From AP-15 sp963747735 (GTDB taxonomy: Bacteria; Pseudomonadota; Alphaproteobacteria; ATCC43930; CGMCC-115725), in NCBI GenBank assembly GCA_963747735.1, contig CAVVGE010000004.1:62001-126000 (forward strand): DNA of 64,000 nucleotides, read 5' to 3'. The stretch's first letter is position 1, and the number at the start of each line of letters is the position of its first letter. Of this stretch, positions 19,034 to 27,943 are shown one piece after another. The position numbers and the translations under genes are program-made. The notes under the pieces are model-generated. The model had not been told where the DNA came from. It ran no database searches and saw only the letters and a list, made by a program, of their open reading frames with translations.

Positions 19034-22018
19034 TCAGTGCGCCTCGTCCCAGCTTTGGGCCCAGCCGGTTTCGACGACCAGCGGCACGCTCAATTCGCAA
19101 TGCGGCCGGCACGCGTCCTCCATAACCGTCTTCACAATCGCGGCGGTCGCCCGAGCCTCGCTCTCCGCCACTTCGAACAGCAATTCGTCGTGCACCTGCA
19201 GCAGCATCCGGGCGCGCAGCCCGGCATCGGCGAGCGCCGCCGGGACACGCGCCATCGCGCGCTTGATGATGTCGGCGGCCGAGCCTTGCAACGGCGCGTT
19301 GATCGCCTGCCGCTCGGCCCCGGCGCGGCGCATCGGATGGGCGTCGCGGATGCCCGGGATCCAGCATTTGCGGCCAAAGATCGTCTCGACATAGCCGGTG
19401 CTGCGGCACTCCGCCTTGGTCCGCTCCATATAGCCGCGGATCGCCGGGAAGCGCTCGAAATAGGCGCGGATATAGGCCGCCGCCTCGGCCTGCGGCACGC
19501 CGATCTGGGCGCCGAGGCCGAAGGCGCTGATGCCGTAGATGATGCCGAAATTGATCGCCTTGGCGCGGCGCCTGGTGGCGCCGTCCATGATTGCGAGCGG
19601 CACGCCGAACACCTCGCTCGCGGTCAGCGCGTGAATGTCGACGCCATCGTGAAACGCCTGCCTGAGCTCGGGCACGTCGGCGACATGGGCGGCGAGCCGC
19701 AATTCGATCTGGCTGTAATCGGCCGACAGCAGCACATGACCCGCTTCGGCGACAAAGGCGCGACGGATGCGCCGCCCCTCCTCGGTGCGGATCGGGATGT
19801 TCTGGAGATTGGGGTTGTTTGACGAAAAGCGCCCGGTCGCCGCGACGGCGAGCGCGTAGGAGGTGTGCACGCGCCCGGTCTCGGCGTCGATTTCTTCCGC
19901 CAGCGCGTCGGCATAGGTCGATTTCAATTTGGTCAGCTGGCGCCATTCCAGCACCTGGGCCGGCACCGGATGCAGCGGCGCCAATTCTTCGAGGATCGAG
20001 GCGTCGGTGCCATAGGCCCCGGTCTTGCCCTTCTTGCCGCCGGGGAGGCCGAGCTTTTCGAACAGCACGTCGCCCAATTGCTTGGTCGAGCCGATATTGA
20101 AGACGTTGCCGATCGCGGCAAAAATCGATTGCTCGAGCTCGGCGATCCGGGTTTCGAAGGTGCTGGACAATTCGGCGAGAGCGGCGCGGTCGACCTTGAT
20201 CCCGGCATTTTCCATCGCGGCAACGACGGTCGGCAGCGGCCGTTCGATCGTCTCGTAGAACGCGGTCATCCGCTCGCGCACCAGCCGCGCCTTCAGCAGC
20301 ATGTGCAGCCGCAACACCGCATCGGCGCGCTCGGCGGCGAAATCGCGGGCGCGCTCCGGCGACACCTCGGCAAAGGCAACGAGGCTCTTGCCGGTGCCGA
20401 CGAGCTCCTTCGCCGGGGTCAGCGTGTAATCGAACGAGCGCTGGACCAGCGCTTCGATGTCGTGGTCGAACCTGCCGCCGTCGAGCACATAGGACAGCAG
20501 CATCGTGCAGTCATAAGGCGCCAACGCCACGCGCCAGCGCGACAAGAGGTGCGCCGCGGCTTTGATGTCGTGCCCGATCTTGAGCACGCCCGGATCGGCC
20601 AAAAGGGGCCGCAGCTTGTCGAGGACAACGGAGGGTGAGAGCCCTTCCCCGCCGAGCGCTTTCTCCCTCTCCCCGTCGGGGGCGAGGGCCGGGGTGAGGG
20701 GGCGATTGCCACTGGCCATCAGAGGGAGCTCTTCTCCCCTCACCCTGCCTTCTCCCCCCGACGGGGGGAGAGGATCCCGGAGGGCCGGGTGATGGCCGAG
20801 CGGGACATAGGCGGCCATCCCCGGCGCCAATGCCAGCGCGATCCCGGCGAGCGCCGGCCGCGCCCCGGCAACCGCGCTCGGCGCCGGCCAGATCGCGACC
20901 GCGCCGGCCTCGTAGGCCGCTTCGATCCAGCGGTCGAGCCCTTCGCGCGTGTCGATCAGCGCGTAGCTTTTCGCCGCGGTGAACGGCGGGATCTCCGGGA
21001 TGACCGGCTCGATCGGCCCGGCCGGCGCCGGTGCGGTGATCTCGAGGCGGCGCTCGATGCGCGACTTGAGCGCGCGCAGCTCCATTGCATCGAGAAACGG
21101 GAACAGTTTTGCCGGGTCGTAGGGCTTGATTCTGAGCGCGGACAGCGGGCAAAGGAGCGGCGCGTCGTCGTCGAGCTTGACCAGCACCTTGGAGAGGCGC
21201 GCCTTGGCCTCGTTCTCGATCAGCGCCTGGCGGCGCTTTGGCTGCTTGATGTCCGCGGCATGGTCGAGCAGGGTTTCGAGGTCGCCATAAGCGTTGATCA
21301 GCTCGGCCGCGGTCTTGACCCCGATCCCCGGCACCCCCGGCACATTGTCGACGCTGTCGCCGCACAAGGCTTGAACATCGATGACCTTGTCCGGTCCGAC
21401 CCCGAATTTCTCGCGCACCTCGGCGTCGGCGATCAGCCGGTCGCTCATCGGGTCGCGCATCGTCACCCGGTCGCCGACCAGCTGCATCAAATCCTTGTCG
21501 GAGGACAGGATCGTCACCGTCGCTCCGGCTTCGACGGCATGGCGCGTATAGGTCGCGATCAGGTCGTCCGCCTCGAAGTCGAGCATCTCGATCTGGCAGA
21601 TGTCGAACGCCGTCGCGGCCTGCCGCACATGGCCCATTTGCGGGATCAAATCGTCCGGCGTCTCCCGCCGGTTGGCCTTGTACCCGTCATAGATTCGGTT
21701 GCGAAAGCTGGTGCCCGACGCGTCCCACACCACCGCCATATGGTCGGCATCGGTCTCCCGGCGGTATTTGTCCAGCATGTTGCTGAACAGGGTCACCACT
21801 TCCGTGACCATGCCGTCCGATTTGCGCTGGAACACCGGCTCGCTCGTGCGCGCGCGGGCAAAGTAGGCGCGGAAAATAAAGCCCGAGCCGTCGATCAGAA
21901 AGACATGGCGGGGTGCCGCCGGGGGCGTGGCGGGAATGGCGCCAATGGCGGGCTCGACGGGGACGGACGCCGGTTCGGCGGTCTTTCCTTGGTTTATCGT
22001 GCTGAGCAAATCGTCCAC
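19034..22018 (-). CDS. polA: DNA polymerase I with degenerate proofreading domain
   Basis: The 994-residue protein has the 5'-3' nuclease domain (FLIDGSGFIFRAYF, ILSSDKDLMQLV, CGDSVDNVPGVPGIG) and the polymerase motifs A (LLSADYSQIELRL), B (RRRAKAINFGIIYG) and C (LLQVHDELLF). The middle 3'-5' exonuclease domain has lost its metal ligands. Where active enzymes have DTET this one has WPAP (VAIWPAPSAV), the NxxxD of Exo II reads DIKAA, and the YxxxD of Exo III reads FAAER. Residues of about 412-456 are an in-frame palindromic repeat insertion. GTG 22018 is chosen because GAGG lies eight bases upstream. The zinc-finger gene upstream probably shares the transcript. Confidence 0.95.
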   Translation of the reverse strand: MDDLLSTINQGKTAEPASVPVEPAIGAIPATPPAAPRHVFLIDGSGFIFRAYFARARTSEPVFQRKSDGMVTEVVTLFSNMLDKYRRETDADHMAVVWDASGTSFRNRIYDGYKANRRETPDDLIPQMGHVRQAATAFDICQIEMLDFEADDLIATYTRHAVEAGATVTILSSDKDLMQLVGDRVTMRDPMSDRLIADAEVREKFGVGPDKVIDVQALCGDSVDNVPGVPGIGVKTAAELINAYGDLETLLDHAADIKQPKRRQALIENEAKARLSKVLVKLDDDAPLLCPLSALRIKPYDPAKLFPFLDAMELRALKSRIERRLEITAPAPAGPIEPVIPEIPPFTAAKSYALIDTREGLDRWIEAAYEAGAVAIWPAPSAVAGARPALAGIALALAPGMAAYVPLGHHPALRDPLPPSGGEGRVRGEELPLMASGNRPLTPALAPDGEREKALGGEGLSPSVVLDKLRPLLADPGVLKIGHDIKAAAHLLSRWRVALAPYDCTMLLSYVLDGGRFDHDIEALVQRSFDYTLTPAKELVGTGKSLVAFAEVSPERARDFAAERADAVLRLHMLLKARLVRERMTAFYETIERPLPTVVAAMENAGIKVDRAALAELSSTFETRIAELEQSIFAAIGNVFNIGSTKQLGDVLFEKLGLPGGKKGKTGAYGTDASILEELAPLHPVPAQVLEWRQLTKLKSTYADALAEEIDAETGRVHTSYALAVAATGRFSSNNPNLQNIPIRTEEGRRIRRAFVAEAGHVLLSADYSQIELRLAAHVADVPELRQAFHDGVDIHALTASEVFGVPLAIMDGATRRRAKAINFGIIYGISAFGLGAQIGVPQAEAAAYIRAYFERFPAIRGYMERTKAECRSTGYVETIFGRKCWIPGIRDAHPMRRAGAERQAINAPLQGSAADIIKRAMARVPAALADAGLRARMLLQVHDELLFEVAESEARATAAIVKTVMEDACRPHCELSVPLVVETGWAQSWDEAH
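20665..20772. repeat. Palindromic repeat pair inserted in frame within polA
   Basis: Two related modules of about 38 bp face each other, at 20665-20702 and 20735-20772. Each holds a CTCCCC-GTCGGGG hairpin and ends in GGTGAGGGG. This is an intergenic-type alphaproteobacterial repeat, here read through in frame as PLPPSGGEGRVRGEELPL and then PLTPALAPDGEREKALGGEG within the exonuclease-like domain. No stop codon is introduced. Confidence 0.85.
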
Positions 22019-22035
22019 TCTTTTTCCTCGTCGCC

Positions 22036-22251
22036 TCAGGCGTGCGGCCCGAGGGGCGGATCGCCGCCCGCTCCCGGTTCTGCGCCGGGCCCTGCCGCTG
22101 CGCGATTGAGGTAGAGCCGCGAGCAATAGGGGCATTCGACCCGGCCCGCCGGCGCCAGGTTGAGGTAGACCCGCGGGTGGCCGAGCGGGCCGCCGCCGCC
22201 ATTGCAGGCCACCACCCAATCGTCGATGTATATGGTCTCGAAAGGTTCCAT
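22036..22251 (-). CDS. Zinc-finger domain protein (zf-CHCC, NDUFS6-like)
   Basis: The 71-residue protein belongs to the small zf-CHCC family. It has the Cys-x-His-x-Cys-x2-Cys zinc pattern in VACNGGGGPLGHPRVYLNL and RVECPYCSRLYL. The C-terminal part is a Gly/Pro-rich tail not usual for the family. In alphaproteobacteria this gene is often next to polA, as here (17 bp upstream, same strand). It resembles the complex I accessory subunit NDUFS6, but its bacterial function is not settled. ATG 22251 fits the usual family length. Confidence 0.88.
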   Translation of the reverse strand: MEPFETIYIDDWVVACNGGGGPLGHPRVYLNLAPAGRVECPYCSRLYLNRAAAGPGAEPGAGGDPPLGPHA

Positions 22252-22399
22252 TGGCCGGTCCGTGGCTGCGCGCCGGCCGCGATGCGGGGCGCCGATTGAC
22301 CGCTCGGTCGCTCCCATGATACCCGTTGCCGCGGCGCAATCAAACACCGGCGCCGGCAGCCCCAGACCGGCCGGTCTGCCGGGCGTGGCAGGGGGGCTC

Positions 22400-23506
22400 G
22401 TGCGGGAGCTGCGGTGCTGCGCCGCGTGGGGGTCCGTCATCGCCGCATTGCTGGCGCTCGCCGGGTGCGCGCCGGTTTTGCAGGACCGGGCCGATCCCGA
22501 CCGCATAGCGGCGGCGCAGAGTTCACCCGACCGCATGGCGGCGGCGCAGAGCGCACCCGACCCGGGCGGGATGCCGCGCTTTGCTGACCGGACTTTTGTC
22601 ACCGCCGACGATCAAAGCCTGCCGCTGCGCGAATGGCTGCCGCCCGGCAAGCCAAAGGCGGTGATCCTCGCCCTGCACGGCTTTAACGATTACAGCCATG
22701 CTCTTGCCGCTCCGGCCGCCGCCTGGGCCAAATCGGGCATCGCCACCTATGCCTACGACCAGCGCGGCTTTGGTGCTGCACCCGGCCGCGGGCGTTGGCC
22801 GGGTGGTGCGGCGCTGGCCGCCGACGCCGCCGCGGCGAGCCAAATCCTTCGCCGCCTCTATCCGGGCGTGCCGCTTTACATTTTCGGCGAAAGCATGGGG
22901 GGTGCCGTCGCGATCGTCGCGATCACCGGCGCGGAGGCGACCCCGATCCCCGATGTCGATGGGGTGATCCTCGCCGCTCCGGCTGTGTGGGGTCGGGCGA
23001 CGATGGATTTTCTGCCGCGCGCGGCGTTGTGGGTCGCGGTGCGCCTGGCGCCCGGCTTGGAGCTGACCGGCCGCGGCCTCCACCGCATGCCGTCCGACAA
23101 TATTGAAATGCTGCGGGCGCTCGCGCGCGACCCGATGGTCATCAAAGAGACCCGCGTCGATACGATCTGGGGCCTCGTCAATTTGATGGACGCCGCGCTC
23201 GCCGCCGCCCCGCGCCTGCGCGTGCCGCTGCTGGTGATGTGTGGCGCGCATGACGAGATCGTGCCAAAGGCAGCAACCACGCGCTTTATTCGCGGCCTGC
23301 CGATCGACCCCGGCGACCGCCGCAGCCTCGCCTTTTACCGGCACGGCTATCACATGCTGCTGCGCGACCGCGAAGGGCCGACGGTCGCCGCCGATGTCGC
23401 GGGCTGGGTGCTGCATCCGCGCGCGCCGCTGCTGTCGGGTGCGGATCGCGGCAGCGCCGAGGCGTCGCTTGAGGGCGTCGCGCCGGCCCCGCCCGGCGGC
23501 GGCTGA
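22400..23506 (+). CDS. Lipoprotein alpha/beta hydrolase (monoglyceride lipase-like)
   Basis: The protein has a short lipoprotein signal ending in the lipobox ALAGC and then an alpha/beta-hydrolase (Hydrolase_4) domain. The oxyanion region is ILALHGFNDYSHA, the nucleophile elbow is GESMG, the acid is in CGAHDEIVP and the catalytic His in YRHGYHMLLRD. It likely cleaves lysophospholipid or monoacylglycerol-type esters at the cell envelope. GTG 22400 gives a signal peptide of normal length; ATG 22316 in frame is the alternative. After the lipobox there is a 10-residue duplication (DRIAAAQSSP / DRMAAAQSAP). The C-terminus is a low-complexity tail. Confidence 0.87.
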   Translation: MRELRCCAAWGSVIAALLALAGCAPVLQDRADPDRIAAAQSSPDRMAAAQSAPDPGGMPRFADRTFVTADDQSLPLREWLPPGKPKAVILALHGFNDYSHALAAPAAAWAKSGIATYAYDQRGFGAAPGRGRWPGGAALAADAAAASQILRRLYPGVPLYIFGESMGGAVAIVAITGAEATPIPDVDGVILAAPAVWGRATMDFLPRAALWVAVRLAPGLELTGRGLHRMPSDNIEMLRALARDPMVIKETRVDTIWGLVNLMDAALAAAPRLRVPLLVMCGAHDEIVPKAATTRFIRGLPIDPGDRRSLAFYRHGYHMLLRDREGPTVAADVAGWVLHPRAPLLSGADRGSAEASLEGVAPAPPGGG

Positions 23507-23564
23507 CCCGCCACCCGAACTTGTTGCTTCTCCTGCCGCCGCGCGCTACGAACATTCCTCTCCG

Positions 23565-23641
<77 letters not shown>

Positions 23642-23833
23642 GATTTCCTGCGGCAGATGGAGCCATTTGAGCGGCGGATAGCCCGGCGTTCAGCGGCGCC
23701 GCAGAACGTGACCCGACGTGACCAGCCGGATCCGCGCGGCACGTAGCTGACACGGCGGTCGCGATCTCGCCGCCTGGCTCAGGCTAGAGCGTGACACGAT
23801 AAAATTGAATAACCCCGTTTCTTTCGTCGTGAG

Positions 23834-24416
23834 ATGCTCGATCTGCTGGCAGGCCAGATCACCGCCTTGGACGCAAAGCTGAAAGCAATCGAGGCGCGGC
23901 TGATGGCCTGGCACCGGCAGGACCAGGCGAGCCAGTGCCTGACGACGATCCCCGGCGTCGGGCCGATCGGCGGGGTCAGCTTCACCCTCAAGGTGCCCGA
24001 CCCCAAGGCCTTCCGCTCGGGCCGGCACTTCGCCGCCTGGATCGGCATAACCCCGGGCGAGAACTCTACCGGCGGCAAACATCGGCCCGGCCGGATCAGC
24101 CGACAGGGAGACGAGACCCTGCGCCGGCTGCTCGTGCTGGGAGCCACCGCGATCATCAAGCAAGCCAAGCCGGGGCGCACCGCACCCTGGCTGCTGGGAT
24201 TGCTGGCGCGCCAGCCGAAAAAGCTGGCGGCGGTCGCGCTGGCCAACAAGATGGCCCGCATCATCTGGGCCATGCCCGCATCATCTGGGCCATGCCCGCA
24301 TCATCTGGGCCATGCCCGCATCATCTGGGCCATGCCCGCATCATCTGGGCCATGCCCGCATCATCTGGGCCATGATGGTGAGCGGCGAGGTCTACCGGAA
24401 ACCGCAGCAGGCATGA
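23834..24416 (+). pseudogene. IS110-family transposase, truncated and frameshifted
   Basis: Only the C-terminal half (Transposase_20 domain) of an IS110-type enzyme is present. It is seen in LTTIPGVGPIGGVSFTL, FAAWIGITPGENSTGGK and GDETLRRLLVLGATAII. The N-terminal DEDD domain is absent upstream. Near the end, the sequence coding ARIIWAM has expanded into six 20-bp copies, and the true C-terminus (MVSGEVYRKPQQA, stop at 24416) is now out of frame. The interval 23642-23833 between the tRNA and this remnant shows no gene. Confidence 0.85.
24255..24374 (+). repeat. 20-bp tandem repeat, six perfect units
   Basis: The unit CCCGCATCATCTGGGCCATG is repeated six times without any change, from 24255 to 24374. 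A single copy is expected in the parent IS110 gene. Five extra units add 100 bp, which shifts the frame. There are no spacers between units. Confidence 0.95.
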
Positions 24417-24775
24417 GGCGCTCACCGCCTTACCCCGTTTCCGGGGGCAGCTCTGGCGCTTGCAAGGAACGCAGCGAGATGGCGATCGGTCGATCCGAGG
24501 ATCGGGACACCCCGCGGAACCCAGCGATGCTCCGACATCGTGTTCTTGTTCGGGACCCGATCCGCGAAACCCATCTGGGCCAGCGCTCACGCCGACCGCA
24601 CCACAAAAGCCTGCCCTCGCAAAAGCGGGGGGCCGGACATATGACCGCAACCGACCAGACCCGTCGCAGCTGCACCGCCCTTGCGAGACGGGGGCCGTCC
24701 ACATATGGGTTCCGGGCTCGCGGGCGATGCCCGCGCCCCGGAATGACGGATGTGGATGCATCGCCGCCGTGCGTG

Positions 24776-24813
24776 CTTCGAGACGCCCGCTGCGCGGGCT
24801 CCTCAGCATGAGG
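24776..24813 (+). repeat. Intergenic palindromic repeat
   Basis: CTTCGAGACGCCCGCTGCGC and the following GGGCTCCTCAGCATGAGG fold on GCCCGCTGCGCGGGC and CCTCAGCATGAGG. This is a repeat type seen between genes in many Bradyrhizobium-like genomes. The wider stretch 24417-24998 holds other short palindromes (for example around 24700-24750), IS edges and no gene I can support. Confidence 0.6.
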
Positions 24814-24998
24814 AGTCCAAAGCCCGGCATCGGCAACCGCTCCACCCTCATGCTGAGAGCCCGTGAACCTTTGCATTTCTCGGCTTTGATGCACGGTTAT
24901 GATTGTTTTTTGATGCCTGGTTGGCGAGGCGGTTCAGCGATGGGAGCAAGCTGGCGCGGATTGCGGGTGGGGCGGCGGATGCTCATCGCGCTCGCGCC

Positions 24999-26356
24999 TC
25001 AGGCGGCGGCGCGCGCCGCCGCTTGGCGCAACGCGAAGCCACGCATCATGTTGTGGGCGAGCGCGACCCACAGCAAGACGGTGCGCGCCTTCGCTTTACC
25101 GCGGACCAGCAGCCGGGTGAGCCCCATGCGGCGCGCCGCGGCATTGGGGCACTCGGCTTTGCAGCGTTCCTTGTACAACAGGGTGCCGCGCTCGCTGGCC
25201 ATGCGCCGGCGCCAATCGGCCACCCCCGGGCCGTCCGTGCACCGCGTGCCATAAGGCTCGGTGCGATGCTTGTTGTGGATTGCCGGGCACCACAGCTTGA
25301 CGCCCCCGGCATCCGCCCATTCGATGTCCTCGTTCTTGGTAAAGCCGCCATCGACCAGGTAATCCGCCGGTTTGATCCCGCCCTCGGCCAACCGCTCCAG
25401 GCCGCGCCGCGCCAAGCCGCGATCCGAGCCGGTGGTGTCGATGTCGACGGCGACGATAATCTGGCTCTTCGGCGCCGAGACGATCTGCAGGTTGTAGGCC
25501 GGCCGAAACCCGCCATCGGCCATCTTGATCGACCGCGCCTCGGCATCGGTGATCGAAGCGCGCGGCTCCTTCTGCTTGGCCACCTGGGCCTTGTTGGTCT
25601 TCTGGCGCCGGGCGCGTTCGGCCTCGATCTCGCGCATCCGCTCGAGCGCTGCCGTGACGCGCGCCGCGCGCTCATGCGCGGCACGCTGCTGGGCCGCCTG
25701 CCGGCGTCGGTTGCCCGCCGCCGGATCGCTCTCCAGCTCCGCGCGCAACTGCTCGACCCGCGTCTGGGCGGCCCGATGGAGCTCTTCCAACCGCGCCCGC
25801 CGGCGAAACGAGCCCGCGCCCGCCGCCGCCCGCACGCGCAGCCCGTCCTGGGCCAGCACATCGAGCGCCACCAGGCCTTCTGCGACCAGCGCGGCGACGC
25901 CATCGGCCAACAGCCGCTCCAGCACAGCGCCATGCGCGGTGCGAAAATCCGCCAGCGTCTGATAGTAATCGACACCCCGCCGCACAGCCAGCGGTAGGCC
26001 AGATGCTCGCCGCACAGCTTGTCCAGCTGGCGGGCGCTGCCGACCCCCTCGACCGTCGCCCACAGCCACAGCGCCAGCATCAGCTCCGGCGCCGTGGGTT
26101 TTTAGCCCACGGGCTTGACCCGTGGGGGCGCCTGCCCCGGAACTCCCTCGCGCGCCTTCACCCGATCATGCAAGCCGCGCAAATCGAGGGTCCCGACAAA
26201 CGCCCACACCGCCCGCACCGGATGATCGCGGGCCACCAGGTCGTCGATCGCCATAATCTGCCACCCAGGCTGGGATCGCTCCGGCTGGCGCAGCCGCGGT
26301 ATCCCACGACCCCTAGCCGGAGGCACCGCCTGATCCGGCAGCCCCGCGAACAACAC
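24999..26356 (-). pseudogene. IS1182-family transposase, disrupted
   Basis: The pieces form one IS1182-type transposase: LFAGLPDQAVPPARGRG, IDDLVARDHPVRAVWAFVGT, LALWLWATVEGVGSARQLDK, then YYQTLADFRTAHG, MADGGFRPAYNLQIV and DYLVDGGFTKNEDIEW. The last 350 codons (to the TGA at 24999) are still open. Two lesions break the gene: a 32-bp double-hairpin element at 26093-26124 that brings a stop codon, and a frameshift near 25970 between LCGGV and DYYQT. A GTG at 26356 with GGGGGCGGA before it is the best start. It cannot make a full transposase as it stands. Confidence 0.85.
26093..26124 (-). repeat. 32-bp double-hairpin insertion element, copy 2
   Basis: Read on the minus strand this is CACGGGTCAAGCCCGTGGGC followed by TAAAAACCCACG. 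The first 20 bases and the last six equal copy 1 (4006-4037); only the six-base loop of the second hairpin differs (CGGAGG there, TAAAAA here). GGCGC-type sequence again flanks it. It interrupts the IS1182 transposase after ...REGVPGQ and introduces an in-frame TAA-type stop. Confidence 0.8.
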
Positions 26357-26451
26357 TCCGCCCCCGTCATCCCGTCCCCCCGGACGATCCGAAGCACAAT
26401 TTGTGCTCGGCACCACACATACCACAAAATCCAGGGATGATGTCGAAACAT

Positions 26452-27943
26452 TCACAGGCTCTGAGGAGGTCGCCGATAGGCGGCCGTCTCGAAGGATGCG
26501 CCGCCCCGCCCGAGCGCGGCGTTGAGCCGGGACCGCAGCGGCTCCAGCGTCTGCTGCCACTTCTCCCAGATCAAATCGATCTCGGCGTTGTTGGCGATCG
26601 ACTTCAAGGTGATGTGCGGCACCCGCTCGTAGACGAAGCCCTGGCGGATGTCGCCGCGCGTCGGCGCCTCCTTCGGCGGCGTGCGGCCGGCCTCGCCCTC
26701 CTTCCTCTGCCCCTCCGGGCTGTCGGCCAGCAGGTAGTAGGGGTAGCGCGCACCCATGATCCGCGCCCGCGCGAGCGCCAATGCCACCCGCGAGGTGTCG
26801 ATCGTGATCCACCGCTGCCCCCATTGCTCGGCGACATATGCCGTCGTGCCGGAGCCGCAGGTCGGATCGAGCACGAGGTCGCCGGGATCGGTAGTCATTA
26901 GGATGCAGCGAGTGATGACGCGAGTGCCCGTTTGAACGACGTAGATCTTGTCCTGTCCCGCTCCGCCTCCCGTATCCGCCCATACGTCGCCCATTGCGAT
27001 TACGGGAAAGTCAGTAGGAAGGCGGCGGTATCTGATCACCTGCCTCATCGGTTTGACGCGATCCGCGGCGAGCAATCGTCGGACGCCGTCCTCGGTTGCT
27101 TTCCAGTGGTTTCCGGCTAACGGAACGTATTTCCGGCCGAACGCTCTTACCTCGAATGAACCGGTAGTCCTAATCCCCTGTGACTGGAGATCGCTTGCGC
27201 TTTCTGTTTCCAACTCGGGTTTATCGATAAATATTTGCCGATATTTCACGCGATCGTAGTCTCTCGTATACCACAAGACATAATTCCCAAGGCGATCAAT
27301 CGTGGCATCTTGTCGCCCGATGTTGCGTTGAAATAGATCTGAGCGACGAAGTTCTCGTCACCAAATACCTCATCCATCAGCGCCCGAATGCGGTGCACGT
27401 TCTCGTCGCCGATCTGGACGAAAATCGAGCCGCTGTCGGCGAGCAGGTCGCGGGCGACGGTCAGACGGTCGCGCAGATAGGTCAGGTAGGAGTGGATGCC
27501 GTCGCGCCAGGTGTCGCGGAAGGCTTTGACCTGCTCGGGCTCGCGGGTGATGTGGTCCTTGTTGCCGTCCTTCACGTCGCGGCTGGTCGTCGACCACTGG
27601 AAATTCGAGTTGAAGCGGATGCCGTAGGGCGGGTCGAGGTAGATGCACTGCACCTTGCCGCGCAGCCCTTCGCGCTCGGCGAGGCTCGCCATCACCGACA
27701 GGCTGTCGCCGAGGATCATCCGGTTCGACCAGTTGGCGTCGTGCTGGTAGAACTCGGTCAATGCCTCTTTGTCGGGCAGGCCGTTGAAATCGGCGAACAG
27801 GTCCGGCATCGGCGGGCTCGCTTCCTCCCGCCGCTCTCGGCTCTGCCGCAACAGATCGTCGACCAGGACCTTCGGGTGCACCTTCTCCTGGATGTATAAG
27901 GGCGGCGCCTGGACGATCAGGTCGGACCAGTCCTGCTGAGGTT
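26452..27943 (-). pseudogene. Type III-like DNA methyltransferase (Mod), frameshifted
   Basis: This is a beta-class site-specific methyltransferase. From about 27943 the reading is QQDWSDLIVQAPPLYIQEKV, MPDLFADFNGLPDKEALTEF, the catalytic motif YLDPPYGIRFN and DENFVAQIYFNATSG. Near 27283 the frame changes (one base lost), and the rest continues as NYVLWYTRDYDRVKYRQIF, then the AdoMet-binding motif LDPTCGSGTTAY and a C-terminal domain ending at 26452. The normal start is missing because the upstream restriction gene is joined directly to codon QQDWSDL. It would modify adenine or cytosine in DNA if intact. As read, it is split and probably inactive, unless the frameshift is a sequencing error. 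Confidence 0.8.

Noticed and set aside
24255..24374. Possible CRISPR array
   Set aside because: The units are directly adjacent with no spacers and lie in a transposase gene, so this is a simple tandem repeat.
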